Program-made: the position numbers and the translations under genes | Part shown: piece after piece, positions 15,289 to 24,182 of the stretch | Numbering within the stretch: the first letter of the stretch is position 1 | How the letters are laid out: each line of letters opens with the position of its first letter | DNA from: Pontixanthobacter sp. CEM42 | Lineage (GTDB): Bacteria; Pseudomonadota; Alphaproteobacteria; Sphingomonadales; Sphingomonadaceae | NCBI RefSeq assembly: GCF_017812015.1 | Contig: NZ_JADQTN010000001.1 | Location: forward strand, 33,501 to 97,500 | Direction: 5' to 3' | Length of the DNA stretch: 64,000 bases | The notes under the pieces: model-generated | Databases searched by the model: none | What the model saw: the letters and a program-made list of their open reading frames with translations, nothing else | Told to the model about the DNA's origin: nothing

Positions 15289-16809
15289 ATGGCGAGCCAG
15301 CCACCGGTCCCAAGTACCAAGACCAACGATTTGCAATTCGCGCGCGTCATTTTGAGCTTCCGCAAATGGTGGCGCGACGATGTGGTGGGCACGGTCGACC
15401 AGCATGCAGTGATCGAAAAGCGCCGCGCGGAATGCGTGATGTCCGCGCGCTATATGTTTATGACCGCGATGTCGGGCGGGATCGCGATCCTTGGTCTGCT
15501 GTTGTCCTCTCCGGCGGTTGTGATCGGCGCGATGCTTCTGTCCCCACTCATGGACCCGATTATGGGTCTAGGTTTCGCGCTGGCTATCGGTGACTACAAG
15601 TGGCTCCGCCGATCTGCCAAGTCGCTCGCTTGGGGTTCGATATTGGCGATCGGCCTATGTGCGTTGGTCGTATTCTTATCTCCGATCCAAGACATCACCT
15701 CAGAAATCGCTTCGCGCACACGGCCTAACCTGTTCGATCTGCTGGTCGCGGTGTTCTCGGCTTTGGCGGGCGCATATGCGATGATCCGCGGCCGTGAAGG
15801 TACGATTGTCGGCGTGGCGATTGCGACGGCTTTGATGCCGCCATTGGCGGTAGTCGGCTTCGGTCTGGCGACCGGCAACTGGACTGTCTTTTCTGGGGCG
15901 CTGCTGCTCTATGTGACCAACCTGATGGCGATTGCCCTGATCGCAGCTCTCATGGCGCGTATTTACGGATTCCGCACAAGGCTGTCGGACAAGCAAACGC
16001 TGTTTCAGAATTTCGCGATCGTTGCAGTCTTCGTTGCTTTGGCGGTGCCTCTCGGACTGTCCTTGCGGCAAATTGCCTGGGAGGCGAATTCGGAGCGGCA
16101 AATCCGTAACGAACTATCGGCCAATTTTGGTTCTGCAGCGCGTCTGTCACAGCCTGAGGTGAGCTTCAGTGGGGATGCGATCAACGTCACTGCAGATGTG
16201 TGGACGCCGCAATTCAAAGCGGATGCCGAGACCAAAGCTGAGGAGCACCTGACCCAAGCGCTTGGCAGACCAGTCGATGTTGAGTTGAAGCAGCTGCTGG
16301 TTCGCGACGAGAAGGGTGCAGAACAAGCGCAGCTCGCCTCGGCGCAAGAAGAAGAGGAAGCTGCCGCGTCTGAGCGTGCCGAAGAGCTAGCATCGCGCTT
16401 GGCCTTGATGGCCGGCGTCGAAGAAAGCGAAGTTATGGTCGACCGCCAGCGCCGCCGCGCGATGGTAAAAGCGACCGAGCTCGATGGCGCGCCGCTCGCG
16501 ACCTATTTCGATTTGGAAAAGCGTATCGCGGCAACCGAGCCTGAATGGCGTGTTGAATTGATCCCGCCGGCGAAAGCACTGCCGGCAATCGCATTCGAGG
16601 ATGGTGAACCAACCGAAGCTGGCAGCAGAGCGCTTGCACTGATCGCATGGTCATCGGGCAGAGTGGGAGCACCAGTGGTGCTGTCAGGCCCGCCTGCCGC
16701 TGTCGAACGGGCGCAGAAAGAGCTCGTCGCTGCCGGTGTTCCTCTGGTCGCGACCGAAATCGCCCGCGGCCCGAATGTCACCGCAAAATGGGGCAGTGTG
16801 GAGCGTTAA
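15289..16809 (+). CDS. DUF389 / TIGR00341 family membrane protein
   Basis: A 506-residue protein. Residues about 45-270 form the DUF389 membrane domain with several helices, including the conserved AVVIGAMLLSPLMDPIMGLG and ATALMPPLAVVGFGLATG. The remaining 230 residues are soluble with Glu/Ala-rich helices and alternating segments that resemble repeated alpha/beta units. Function is unknown. The start ATG at 15289 was preferred over the in-frame TTG at 15271 because AAGGAA lies about 9 bases before it. It is divergent from telA. Confidence 0.85.
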   Translation: MASQPPVPSTKTNDLQFARVILSFRKWWRDDVVGTVDQHAVIEKRRAECVMSARYMFMTAMSGGIAILGLLLSSPAVVIGAMLLSPLMDPIMGLGFALAIGDYKWLRRSAKSLAWGSILAIGLCALVVFLSPIQDITSEIASRTRPNLFDLLVAVFSALAGAYAMIRGREGTIVGVAIATALMPPLAVVGFGLATGNWTVFSGALLLYVTNLMAIALIAALMARIYGFRTRLSDKQTLFQNFAIVAVFVALAVPLGLSLRQIAWEANSERQIRNELSANFGSAARLSQPEVSFSGDAINVTADVWTPQFKADAETKAEEHLTQALGRPVDVELKQLLVRDEKGAEQAQLASAQEEEEAAASERAEELASRLALMAGVEESEVMVDRQRRRAMVKATELDGAPLATYFDLEKRIAATEPEWRVELIPPAKALPAIAFEDGEPTEAGSRALALIAWSSGRVGAPVVLSGPPAAVERAQKELVAAGVPLVATEIARGPNVTAKWGSVER

Positions 16810-16828
16810 GCTCCCAATTCTCAGAGTC

Positions 16829-18577
16829 TTAAGCTGCTTCCAAAATCTCGAATGGTTGGATTTCGCCGCTGAGGTAAAGTTTCTTTGCCTTGGCGCGGGA
16901 TAGTTTGCCCGAGCTGGTACGTGGCAATGTGCGTGGCGGGACCAATTCGACTACGCAATTCATGCCGGTGATCGAGCGGACTTTGTCGCGGATCGTCTCG
17001 TGCAATTTGGCACGTTCTTCGGGGTCGATCACGCGGCAATGGACCAGTACAGCGGGGGCTTCCTCACCGCCTTCGGTTTCTACGCTAAACGCGGCGATGT
17101 CGCCATGGTTGAAGCCGGGTAATTGCTCGACCGCCCATTCGATATCTTGCGGCCAGTGGTTCTTGCCGTTGATGATAATCATGTCCTTGGCGCGGCCGAC
17201 AATGAACAGATACTCATCGGCCATGTAGCCCATGTCACCTGTGTCGAGCCAACCATCGACGAGGCACTCATTGGTGGCCTCTTCATTGCGGAAGTAAGAG
17301 TGCATCACGCTGGTGCCACGACACCAAACTTTGCCTATCTGGTGGTCGCCTTTGGAATTTCCATCTTCGCCGCGAATTTCCATTTCCATACCAGGGATGG
17401 CTTTGCCGCAATTGACGATGGCGCGGTAGCGGGCAGGGCGCGACAAATCGCCGCGTGTGCCCGACAGGCGCTCTTCTTCGACCAATTCGACACGGATACC
17501 TTCGCGTGGCGGCATAACGGTGACCGCCAGCGTTGCTTCGGCCAGGCCGTAGCTTGGAGTGAAGGCGTTGGCCTTGAACCCGGCATCCGCGAAAGCGTTG
17601 ACGAAATTTTGCATCACATCTGGCCGGATCATATCCGCGCCATTGCCGGCGGTGCGCCAGCGCGAAAGGTCAAAGCGGTCTGCTACATTGCTCTGGCTCG
17701 AAATGCGGCGCGCGCAGATATCGTAGCCGAATGTCGGGGAATAGCTGAGCGTATTGCCTCCGTTGCGGCTGATCAGTGTCAGCCATGCCAGCGGACGCCG
17801 GGCGAAATGCTCGGTCTTGATGTAATCGATCGACGCTTGGTTCGCGATGACCGACAGGAAGCAACCGACCAGCCCCATGTCATGGTACCACGGAAGCCAG
17901 CTGACGACGCGGTCATTCTCGCGGAAATCCATCGAGATTGCGTGACCTGCCAGATTGTCGAGCAATGCGCGGTGCGTGACCGCCACGCCGGTCGGGAAGC
18001 GGGTCGAGCCGCTGGAATATTGAAGGTAGCAAATGTCATCCGGATCAATCACCGGCATTTCTGCTTCGGGAGCATCGCGGGTTGCGAAATCTTCCCACGC
18101 GATTCCTTCACAGCCTTGGCGATCAGCGGCGGCAGCACCCATTTCGGCTATTTCGCCGGGAAAGATAAGTGCCTTTGGATCGCTACTGGCGAGTTGGACT
18201 GCCAATTGGTCGACATAGCTTTCCTTGCCGCCAAACCCTGTCGGCAGGGGCAGCGGAACAGGCCATGCGCCGATATACACCGCGCCGCAGAACAACGCCG
18301 CAAACTCTGGGCAAGTCTCGGCGATCAGCGCGATCCGGTCGCCCTTGCCTAAGCCCGATGCAAGCAGACGGCGCGCAGCCATCAACGCATCGTCGCGCAT
18401 TTCGGCATAGGTATACACGCGGTCCAGTTCGGCGCGCATATCGTGGAAGTTCAGCCCTTTTTCGCTGCGTGCAGCGTAGTCTACCGCTTCGGTGAAGGTC
18501 GAGAAGTCAGACCTCCGGCGCGGTAGTGGACAATCATTCGGTGTAGGCGCTTTGGGCGCCGCTCCTGCGTCGGTCAT
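16829..18577 (-). CDS. Fatty acyl-AMP ligase (FadD32-like, ANL superfamily)
   Basis: A 582-residue adenylate-forming enzyme that activates long-chain fatty acids as acyl-AMP, which FAAL enzymes normally hand to an acyl carrier protein. Motifs are the phosphate loop YLQYSSGSTRFPTGV (about 190), WLPWYHDMGLVG, GWLDTGDMGYM and the hinge and C-terminal lysine region GRAKDMIIINGKNHWPQDIE. The phosphate loop has Thr where many relatives have Lys. No acyl carrier protein, polyketide synthase or lipid gene is adjacent, so the acceptor is unknown. It lies convergent with the DUF389 gene and divergent from recX. Confidence 0.85.
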   Translation of the reverse strand: MTDAGAAPKAPTPNDCPLPRRRSDFSTFTEAVDYAARSEKGLNFHDMRAELDRVYTYAEMRDDALMAARRLLASGLGKGDRIALIAETCPEFAALFCGAVYIGAWPVPLPLPTGFGGKESYVDQLAVQLASSDPKALIFPGEIAEMGAAAADRQGCEGIAWEDFATRDAPEAEMPVIDPDDICYLQYSSGSTRFPTGVAVTHRALLDNLAGHAISMDFRENDRVVSWLPWYHDMGLVGCFLSVIANQASIDYIKTEHFARRPLAWLTLISRNGGNTLSYSPTFGYDICARRISSQSNVADRFDLSRWRTAGNGADMIRPDVMQNFVNAFADAGFKANAFTPSYGLAEATLAVTVMPPREGIRVELVEEERLSGTRGDLSRPARYRAIVNCGKAIPGMEMEIRGEDGNSKGDHQIGKVWCRGTSVMHSYFRNEEATNECLVDGWLDTGDMGYMADEYLFIVGRAKDMIIINGKNHWPQDIEWAVEQLPGFNHGDIAAFSVETEGGEEAPAVLVHCRVIDPEERAKLHETIRDKVRSITGMNCVVELVPPRTLPRTSSGKLSRAKAKKLYLSGEIQPFEILEAA

Positions 18578-18705
18578 ATAGTTTGCTAAAACCCGTCCGT
18601 TACGCGCTGATCAAGCGCTTCCATGCAGTCCTGTGTGTGCGTTATTACCTGTCGCACAGCTGTAATCTTTCCCATTTGAGGCCAACTGTGGCACGAATAA
18701 GGCCA

Positions 18706-19290
18706 ATGCGCGACAATAGGCAGCCAAGAAAGCGGGAAAAGCGACCGCCTAAACCGCTCGATTCCGCGCGTTTGCAGGAATTGGCGCTGGCTTATGTAGC
18801 GCGATATTCCACCAGCACGTCAAAGCTCGAGGCGTATTTGAACCGCAAATTGCGCGAAAAGGGCTGGGATGATGAGGGCGAACCCGACGTCAAAGCGATC
18901 AGCGCGCGCTATGTTGAGCTCGGTTACATCGACGATGCTGCCTATGCGAAGATGAAAGTGGGTGGGCTGCTCAATCGTGGATATGGCGCACGGCGTGTGT
19001 CGCAAGCGCTGTATGCCGCCGGGATAGACGAGCATATTCGCGAGGATGTCGCGCCGGACGAGTTTAAGAAGCGCGAAGCACTGCAAACTATGGCGCGCAA
19101 GCGGCGCTTCGGCCCGTATTTCGTGCCGAAATTTAACGGTGACGAGCTGGAGCGCGATCGGCGTGAGAAACAGATCGCCGCATTACTGCGCGCAGGCCAT
19201 GGATTTGATTTGGTTCGTGCGGTAATGAACGCGAAAGATGCTGACGCCGTCGAGGAATGGGTGGCCGAAGCCCGTGAAGAGGAATTTTAG
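18706..19290 (+). CDS. recX: Regulatory protein RecX
   Basis: RecX binds RecA filaments and limits recombinase activity. The 194-residue protein has the tandem three-helix repeat layout: YVARYSTSTSKLEAYLNRKL, then YIDDAAYAKMKVGGLLNRGYG and a weaker third repeat near ARKRRFGPY. The ATG at 18706 gives a normal RecX length. The frame is open further upstream to 18583, but that would add about 40 residues without RecX character. recA is not adjacent. The downstream lipoprotein gene begins one base after the stop. Confidence 0.85.
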   Translation: MRDNRQPRKREKRPPKPLDSARLQELALAYVARYSTSTSKLEAYLNRKLREKGWDDEGEPDVKAISARYVELGYIDDAAYAKMKVGGLLNRGYGARRVSQALYAAGIDEHIREDVAPDEFKKREALQTMARKRRFGPYFVPKFNGDELERDRREKQIAALLRAGHGFDLVRAVMNAKDADAVEEWVAEAREEEF

Positions 19291-19291
19291 G

Positions 19292-19780
19292 ATGTTGCTA
19301 CGAACTCTGGTGATTGTCGCTGCACTCGGCCTTGCCGCTTGCACACCGCAAAACGCGACGGCACCTGCCGCGGTTGAGCCGGTTGCTCAATATCATTCGG
19401 CTTCGGGTCTGGATGTCGTTCCGCTGACCGTGATGAGCGGTGACAAAACACACAAATTCCAAGTCGAGGTCGCACGGACCGGAAATGACCAAGCGCTGGG
19501 CCTGATGCATCGCACAGAGCTGGGTCCGAACGAAGGGATGATCTTCCCTCGCAGTCCCGCTCGCCCGGCAAGTTTCTGGATGAAGAACACGGTGATCTCG
19601 CTCGATATCATTTTTGTCGGCGCTGACGGTCGGATACTGAATATTGGTGCAAACGCGGTGCCGCTTTCGCTTGATCCAGTGGCATCGATTGGTCCGACTG
19701 CGTTGGTCTTCGAAATACCCGGTGGCCGCGCAGCGGAGCTGGGGATTAAAGCCGGCGATTTGGTCGAATGGGAACAATAG
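19292..19780 (+). CDS. DUF192 family lipoprotein
   Basis: A 162-residue exported protein beginning MLLRTLVIVAALGLAAC, a lipoprotein signal with lipobox LAAC (Cys17). The DUF192 domain follows (about 50-160), with GLMHRTELGPNEGMIFP and SFWMKNTVISLDIIFV. The function of DUF192 is not established. The start at 19292 follows recX by one base and gives a perfect lipoprotein signal, whereas the longer open frame from 19238 would bury it. Confidence 0.85.
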   Translation: MLLRTLVIVAALGLAACTPQNATAPAAVEPVAQYHSASGLDVVPLTVMSGDKTHKFQVEVARTGNDQALGLMHRTELGPNEGMIFPRSPARPASFWMKNTVISLDIIFVGADGRILNIGANAVPLSLDPVASIGPTALVFEIPGGRAAELGIKAGDLVEWEQ

Positions 19781-19896
19781 CCGGACAATCCGGCAAGTGA
19801 ATGGTTTCGCGCTTGGCCGCACAGCACGAATCGGCTAACCGCGCGGCAGCGAATTTGTGCCGGGGATTTACGCCGGTTTCGGCAAGAGGTTTTGTG

Positions 19897-20295
19897 ATGG
19901 CTTTTCTCGGTAAGATTTTCACTTGGTGGAATGGTGCGACAATCGGCACGCTGCTGAACAGCTGGCGTACCGGTGAGAAGGTCGGCACTGACGCGCAGGG
20001 CAACACCTACTACCGCGCCAAAAAGACCAAGGAAGGCGCGCGTGAACGCCGCTGGGTCATCTATGAAGGTGCCAACGATGCCAGCCGGATTCCGGTTGAG
20101 TGGCACGGTTGGATGCATGGATCGTTCGACGACGTGCCCGAAAGCAACCTTCCTCCGGCAAAAATTTGGGAAGTGGATTACACACCCAACGCGACCGGTA
20201 CTGCGGATGCTTATCGCCCAGCAGGTGCATTGGAACGCGGCGGCAAGCGCGCGAAGGCAACCGGCGATTATGAAGCGTGGGCGCCGGATAGCTGA
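19897..20295 (+). CDS. NADH:ubiquinone oxidoreductase subunit NDUFA12 family protein
   Basis: A 132-residue accessory subunit of respiratory complex I, homologous to mitochondrial NDUFA12 (B17.2) and restricted to alphaproteobacteria and mitochondria. Conserved features are the N-terminal WWNGATIGTLLNSWRTGEKVG, RRWVIYEGANDASRIPVEWHGWMHG and WEVDYTPNATGT near the end. It acts on the matrix/cytoplasmic arm. The start MAFLGKIFTWW at 19897 fits the family better than the longer open frame from 19801. The nuo operon is not in the window, but a recX-DUF192-NDUFA12-DUF2155 neighbourhood fits other alphaproteobacteria. Confidence 0.92.
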   Translation: MAFLGKIFTWWNGATIGTLLNSWRTGEKVGTDAQGNTYYRAKKTKEGARERRWVIYEGANDASRIPVEWHGWMHGSFDDVPESNLPPAKIWEVDYTPNATGTADAYRPAGALERGGKRAKATGDYEAWAPDS

Positions 20296-20297
20296 AC

Positions 20298-20840
20298 ATG
20301 ATTAGGCCGGTTCTCGCTTTGATTTCGGCGTTTGCGCTGGTGTCGTGTGGCGACAATGCGCAAATTGCGCCAGCAGCCGAAGAGACCGAAATTCCTGAGG
20401 AGTTGCAGGGCGGTGCCGTTGGTGCACCCGCCGATGGTGTGGAGCAGATTGGCACACCGATGGCTGAGCGCGTTGCGACTATTGGCGTACTCAACAAGCG
20501 CAACAATGTCTCGCAAGATCTGGAAATGAAGCCCGGTGAAGCGCGGCGGTTGGGGGACGTGATTATCCGTTTATCCGCCTGCGAGCGCACGCCGCCTTGG
20601 GAAATGCCGCGCCAGACCGGCGCCTTTGTGCAGGTTTTGGTAGAGAATAAAGAAGAAGAGGATAGCTGGCTGCGGATATTCTCCGGTTGGTTGTTCAAAG
20701 AGTCGCCGTCACTCAATGTGGTAGAACACCCGATCTATGACGTTTGGGTCAAAGATTGCGCAATGAGCTTCCCGGGCGGCAATGCGCCAGCACCTTCTGC
20801 ATCCGAACCAACATCGGAGCCTGAAGCCAACGAAGCATAG
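20298..20840 (+). CDS. DUF2155 domain-containing lipoprotein
   Basis: A 180-residue protein with a short signal and lipobox (ALVSC, Cys near 16), then an acidic low-complexity segment. The DUF2155 domain (about 65-155) includes VLNKRNNVSQDLEMKPGEA and NVVEHPIYDVWVKDC. Function is unknown; it is likely periplasmic, and the paired cysteines (in SACERTPPW and VKDC) may form a disulfide. It begins 2 bases after NDUFA12. Its last 106 bases overlap the 3' end of the convergent aat gene. Confidence 0.85.
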   Translation: MIRPVLALISAFALVSCGDNAQIAPAAEETEIPEELQGGAVGAPADGVEQIGTPMAERVATIGVLNKRNNVSQDLEMKPGEARRLGDVIIRLSACERTPPWEMPRQTGAFVQVLVENKEEEDSWLRIFSGWLFKESPSLNVVEHPIYDVWVKDCAMSFPGGNAPAPSASEPTSEPEANEA

Positions 20841-21454
20841 GCTTCTGGCAGCGTCATCGCGGCATCGCCGCGTGCGTCCTCGATCATTTTGACATAATCC
20901 GCTTGTGCCATTGCCACTGCGCCAAGCGAGGCAAGGTGGTCGGTCATGAATTGGCAATCGAGCACTTTAAAACCCGCATGACGCAGCATTGCGACCAGCC
21001 ATACCAGCGCGACTTTGGATGCATTGTCGGCGCGGCTGAACATGCTTTCGCCGCAAAAGACCTGATCAAAGCTCACGCCGTAAAGCCCGCCTACCAACTT
21101 GCCATCTAGCCAGCATTCGACCGATTGGGCGTGACCTAGATCGTTTAGCGCAGCGTAACTTGCGGCGATGCGGTGGCTGATCCAGCTTTCGGGATGATCG
21201 GGCCGCGGCTGCGCGCACGCCTCCACCACTTCAGCAAAGGCGGTGTCGCAGGTCACGCGGAACCGGTCCTGCCGAACTGCTTTGCGCAGTGATTTGCTCA
21301 TAGTGAATGCTTCGAGCGGAAACACTGCTCTCTCTCGCGGTTCGACCCAGAAAATCTCCGGATCATCGCGGCTATCGGCCATCGGGAAAATCCCGCTGCG
21401 ATAGGCCAGCAGTAGCATCTCTGACGGGATCAAGGGTGGGGCAGGCGCGTGCAT
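20735..21454 (-). CDS. aat: Leucyl/phenylalanyl-tRNA--protein transferase
   Basis: Transfers Leu or Phe from tRNA to the N terminus of proteins with basic N-terminal residues, marking them for ClpAPS degradation (N-degron pathway). Motifs are LLLAYRSGIFPMA, IFWVEPRERAVFPL, SFDQVFCGESMFSR and LDCQFMTDHLASLGA. The ATG at 21454 gives 239 residues; an upstream in-frame TTG at 21520 would add 22 residues and is less likely. The C-terminal tail GKLIAQSLTQTS overlaps the DUF2155 gene on the other strand by 106 bases. Confidence 0.93.
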   Translation of the reverse strand: MHAPAPPLIPSEMLLLAYRSGIFPMADSRDDPEIFWVEPRERAVFPLEAFTMSKSLRKAVRQDRFRVTCDTAFAEVVEACAQPRPDHPESWISHRIAASYAALNDLGHAQSVECWLDGKLVGGLYGVSFDQVFCGESMFSRADNASKVALVWLVAMLRHAGFKVLDCQFMTDHLASLGAVAMAQADYVKMIEDARGDAAMTLPEAYASLASGSDVGSDAEGAGALPPGKLIAQSLTQTS

Positions 21455-21572
21455 TGCGGCGAACTCTAACGCGGGTGGGGCTGAGCGGCCAGCGCTACGT
21501 GCGCTCTCAATGTGGGCCAAGATTCAGCATTGCTTTGGAACCGACATCGCATTAGAGGCGCTGCTTGCCTGC

Positions 21573-21648
21573 AGGGGCGTAGCTCAGTTGGTAGAGCGTC
21601 GGTCTCCAAAACCGAAGGTCCAGAGTTCGAGTCTCTGTGCCCCTGCCA
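21573..21648 (+). tRNA. tRNA-Trp (anticodon CCA)
   Basis: A 76-base cloverleaf. The acceptor arm AGGGGCG pairs with TGCCCCT (one G-T pair), with a D-loop in AGCTCAGTTGGTAGAGC. The anticodon loop is CTCCAAA with anticodon CCA, and the T-arm is in AGAGTTCGAGTCTCT. The terminal CCA is encoded (21646-21648). tRNA-Trp directly before secE is the common bacterial arrangement; here two genes intervene. Confidence 0.97.
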
Positions 21649-21884
21649 GGTCCGTTAGGGCCGAAATCCAAGAAGCCAGACCATTTGGGTCTACTTCAAG
21701 GCATCAGGCGATTTTCCCGCAATTCCATATCTGATTGCCGCCTATGCGTGCGTGCCCATCGCGACAGCGCGTTCACCCATATGGCGAGTTTTCTGAACAT
21801 TTGGCAACATCTGCGTTCAGCGAACGCCAAGTCAGGCCGTGCTTAAGCAACGATAGAACGACACGCAGATGAAGGAGAATCATC

Positions 21885-22034
21885 ATGTCCGCACTGTCAT
21901 ATCGTAGCAGTCGCCCCGACCAATGGGCCCAGCCGCGTCCGTATAGCGATGCCTCGCACCGTTACATGAAGCACGGCGCAGTCCTGCCAATGGATCAACC
22001 CGGCTTTCTAGCGCGACTACTCGGCCTGCGCTGA
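21885..22034 (+). CDS. Small 49-residue protein of unknown function
   Basis: This short open frame begins with ATG 9 bases after a strong ribosome binding site (AAGGAG, 21872-21877) and ends 19 bases before a strong terminator. It encodes a 49-residue basic protein: N-terminal MSALSYRSSRPDQWAQPRPY, a middle HRYMKHG, and a C-terminal amphipathic tail PGFLARLLGLR. It has no signal peptide or membrane span. Proline, tryptophan and tyrosine content suggests an extended binding peptide with a short C-terminal helix. Its own ribosome binding site and terminator make it a credible gene; the family is not recognised. Confidence 0.7.
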   Translation: MSALSYRSSRPDQWAQPRPYSDASHRYMKHGAVLPMDQPGFLARLLGLR

Positions 22035-22052
22035 TATCACCCCTTCGTCACG

Positions 22053-22085
22053 AAAAAGGGCCAGTCTCGCGACCGGCCCTTTTTT
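22053..22085 (+). terminator. Rho-independent terminator, probably bidirectional
   Basis: AAAAAGGGCC (22053-22062) pairs with GGCCCTTTTT (22075-22084) around a short internal GTC/GAC stem. An A-run on one side and a T-run on the other allow it to work for the small protein gene and for the convergent symporter gene ending at 22105. Confidence 0.9.
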
Positions 22086-22104
22086 GTTGGGTGGTTTCGA
22101 AACC

Positions 22105-23622
22105 TCAATACTCGTTGGGTTCTTCCGGTGTGTCAGCGAGATGGTCTTCACCAGCGTCCTTCTGGCCTTGTGCCAGCTTGAACACCACGCCCGAGAGTAA
22201 CGCCAGCGCCAGCAAGTTTGGCAGTGCCATCGCGGCGTTCGAAATATCGCCAAGACGCCACACCAATGTCAGGTCCTGATAGCTACCGATATAGATCGCC
22301 ACGCACCACAGAACCCGCCACGCCATATGCAGAATCTTTTCACCGCCGCGTGTCGAGCCGGGAATACGGTCATAAATGAACGTAATCGCGCGCTCGCCGT
22401 AATAGGACCACGTCAGCAGGGTCGTGAAGACGAACAGGATCAGCGCGATACTAGCGATCAGCGTCCCGATCGGGATTGAGCCGATCTCGACCGGGAATGC
22501 TGCACCGAACGCACCCGATGTCATGGCAAAGCCCTGCAAGTCCGAATTCCATGCATGAGCGACCGATTCACCGCCGCCGGTGAAATCACCTTGCACAGTC
22601 AGGATCACCAACGCAGTCATTGTACAGATTACAATAGTGTCGATGAAGGTACCCAGCATGGCCATGCGGCCCTGTTGCTCAGGATCATTGGTTTGAGCCA
22701 CAGCGTGGGCAATAGCAGTCGAGCCCTGACCCGCCTCGTTGGAGAACAAGCCGCGGGCAACACCTGCACGGATCGCGAGGATAATCGCCGCACCGATAAA
22801 GCCGCCGGTTGCGGCTTGCGGATTGAATGCACCATGGAAGATCAGACCGAATGTTGCGGGCAGATCACCGAAGTTCAGGATCAGTGCGATAATCGCCATC
22901 ACGATATAGGCGGCCGCCATAAACGGAACGACCTTCTCGGCGACTTTACCGATCGATTTGATCCCGCCGATGATCACGATGAAGACGAGTACAGCGACGA
23001 TCAGGCCGCCGATATATTCTTCAATACCGAACAGTTCGTTCAGGCCGTCTGCGACCGCGTTCGCCTGGATCGAGTTGCCCGTGACCAGCGCGGAGAACAG
23101 CGTGCCGAGGCAGAACAGAATTGCGAGCCATGTCCATTTCGGACCAAGGCCCATCATGATGTAGGTCATCGGGCCGCCGCGATACACACCATCGCTGGTC
23201 TTCTCACGATAGCGGATCGCCAGAGAACCTTCGGCAAAGGCGAGCGCCATACCGAATAGAGCGGTGATCCACATCCAGAAAATCGCACCCGGGCCGCCGA
23301 GCGCAATCGCGGTTGCGACACCGGCTAGGTTACCTGTACCGACCTGTCCCGAAAGGGCAGTTGATAGAGCGGCAAATGGCGAAATCTCACCATCACCAGA
23401 GCCTTTGCGGCTGGCAAACAGGCCTTTGAAAGCGCTGCCAAGTTTGCGGATCGGATAGAATTTCAGACCGACCATGATCCACAGGCCAATGCCCAGCAGG
23501 ATTATGGTCATGGGCGGGAAGGGTAGAACCTCCGCCCCGTTCCATGTGCCGACCCAAATAAAGTCGGATATGTTGGTGACGCGGTCAATCAGACTCATCG
23601 ACCCGGTTTCAGTAGCGGCCAT
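22105..23622 (-). CDS. Alanine/glycine:cation (sodium) symporter, AGCS family
   Basis: A 505-residue inner-membrane transporter that imports small neutral amino acids with sodium or protons. It has about eleven hydrophobic helices. Family signatures are ALSGQVGTGNLAGVATAIALGG near residue 90 (the short core GQVGTGN is diagnostic) and the region ARGLFSNEAGQGS near 300. A 20-residue polar C-terminal tail follows the last helix. The start at 23622 is preceded by GGGGGAG at a good distance; an upstream in-frame ATG 18 bases earlier lacks this. The 288 bases between this start and secE hold no gene and should contain divergent promoters. Confidence 0.93.
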   Translation of the reverse strand: MAATETGSMSLIDRVTNISDFIWVGTWNGAEVLPFPPMTIILLGIGLWIMVGLKFYPIRKLGSAFKGLFASRKGSGDGEISPFAALSTALSGQVGTGNLAGVATAIALGGPGAIFWMWITALFGMALAFAEGSLAIRYREKTSDGVYRGGPMTYIMMGLGPKWTWLAILFCLGTLFSALVTGNSIQANAVADGLNELFGIEEYIGGLIVAVLVFIVIIGGIKSIGKVAEKVVPFMAAAYIVMAIIALILNFGDLPATFGLIFHGAFNPQAATGGFIGAAIILAIRAGVARGLFSNEAGQGSTAIAHAVAQTNDPEQQGRMAMLGTFIDTIVICTMTALVILTVQGDFTGGGESVAHAWNSDLQGFAMTSGAFGAAFPVEIGSIPIGTLIASIALILFVFTTLLTWSYYGERAITFIYDRIPGSTRGGEKILHMAWRVLWCVAIYIGSYQDLTLVWRLGDISNAAMALPNLLALALLSGVVFKLAQGQKDAGEDHLADTPEEPNEY

Positions 23623-23910
23623 TATCTGGCTCCCCCTCATGCAAATTTGCAGTAATATCCCTCAAGGCTTTAGCCCTAAGCGGCGCACGCTAGTGCGGTC
23701 TGCGCAGCATGGCTAGAGCAAAAACCGCGTGAAATAGCGCCCATATCTCTGGCCGCATCTCTATCTTGCTTTTGCAACCACTCGCGCCTAGACGAATCGC
23801 GTCTTCCGACATTTGTTGGTGTTACAGCCCCTCCCAGACTTGAACTGGGGCGGCGATATCCCCATTCCGGAAGAGACTAGATTTTAGATTGAGTAGCGAA
23901 AGCAGGCATC

Positions 23911-24117
23911 ATGGCCGAAAAAGAGAAGAAGACCTCACCAGCGGAATTTTTCCGTCAGGTGCAGACGGAAACCAGCAAGGTTGTCTGGCCCACGCGGCAG
24001 GAAACCATCACAACCGCGATCTTCGTTGGTATTATGATGGTGATTCTCTCGCTGTTCTTCCTTGGCATCGACACCGTGTTCGGTTCGGTGGTGACGTGGC
24101 TGCTTAGCCTCGCTTGA
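23911..24117 (+). CDS. secE: Preprotein translocase subunit SecE
   Basis: A 68-residue short-form SecE that clamps SecY in the SecYEG translocon. An amphipathic N-terminal helix with the conserved FFRQVQTETSKVVWPTRQE precedes one membrane span (about 38-60). Like other alphaproteobacterial SecE proteins it lacks the two extra N-terminal spans of the E. coli protein. nusG follows after 65 bases. Confidence 0.96.
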   Translation: MAEKEKKTSPAEFFRQVQTETSKVVWPTRQETITTAIFVGIMMVILSLFFLGIDTVFGSVVTWLLSLA

Positions 24118-24182
24118 TTTGAGCGCTTAATTTTGGGTCGGTACGCCGGCTGCACACATAATTTTCTGACAGGACGTAATTG

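Noticed and set aside
17123..18352. 409-codon open frame on the plus strand
   Set aside because: Complement of the acyl-AMP ligase, whose conserved motifs are intact; no motif on the plus strand.
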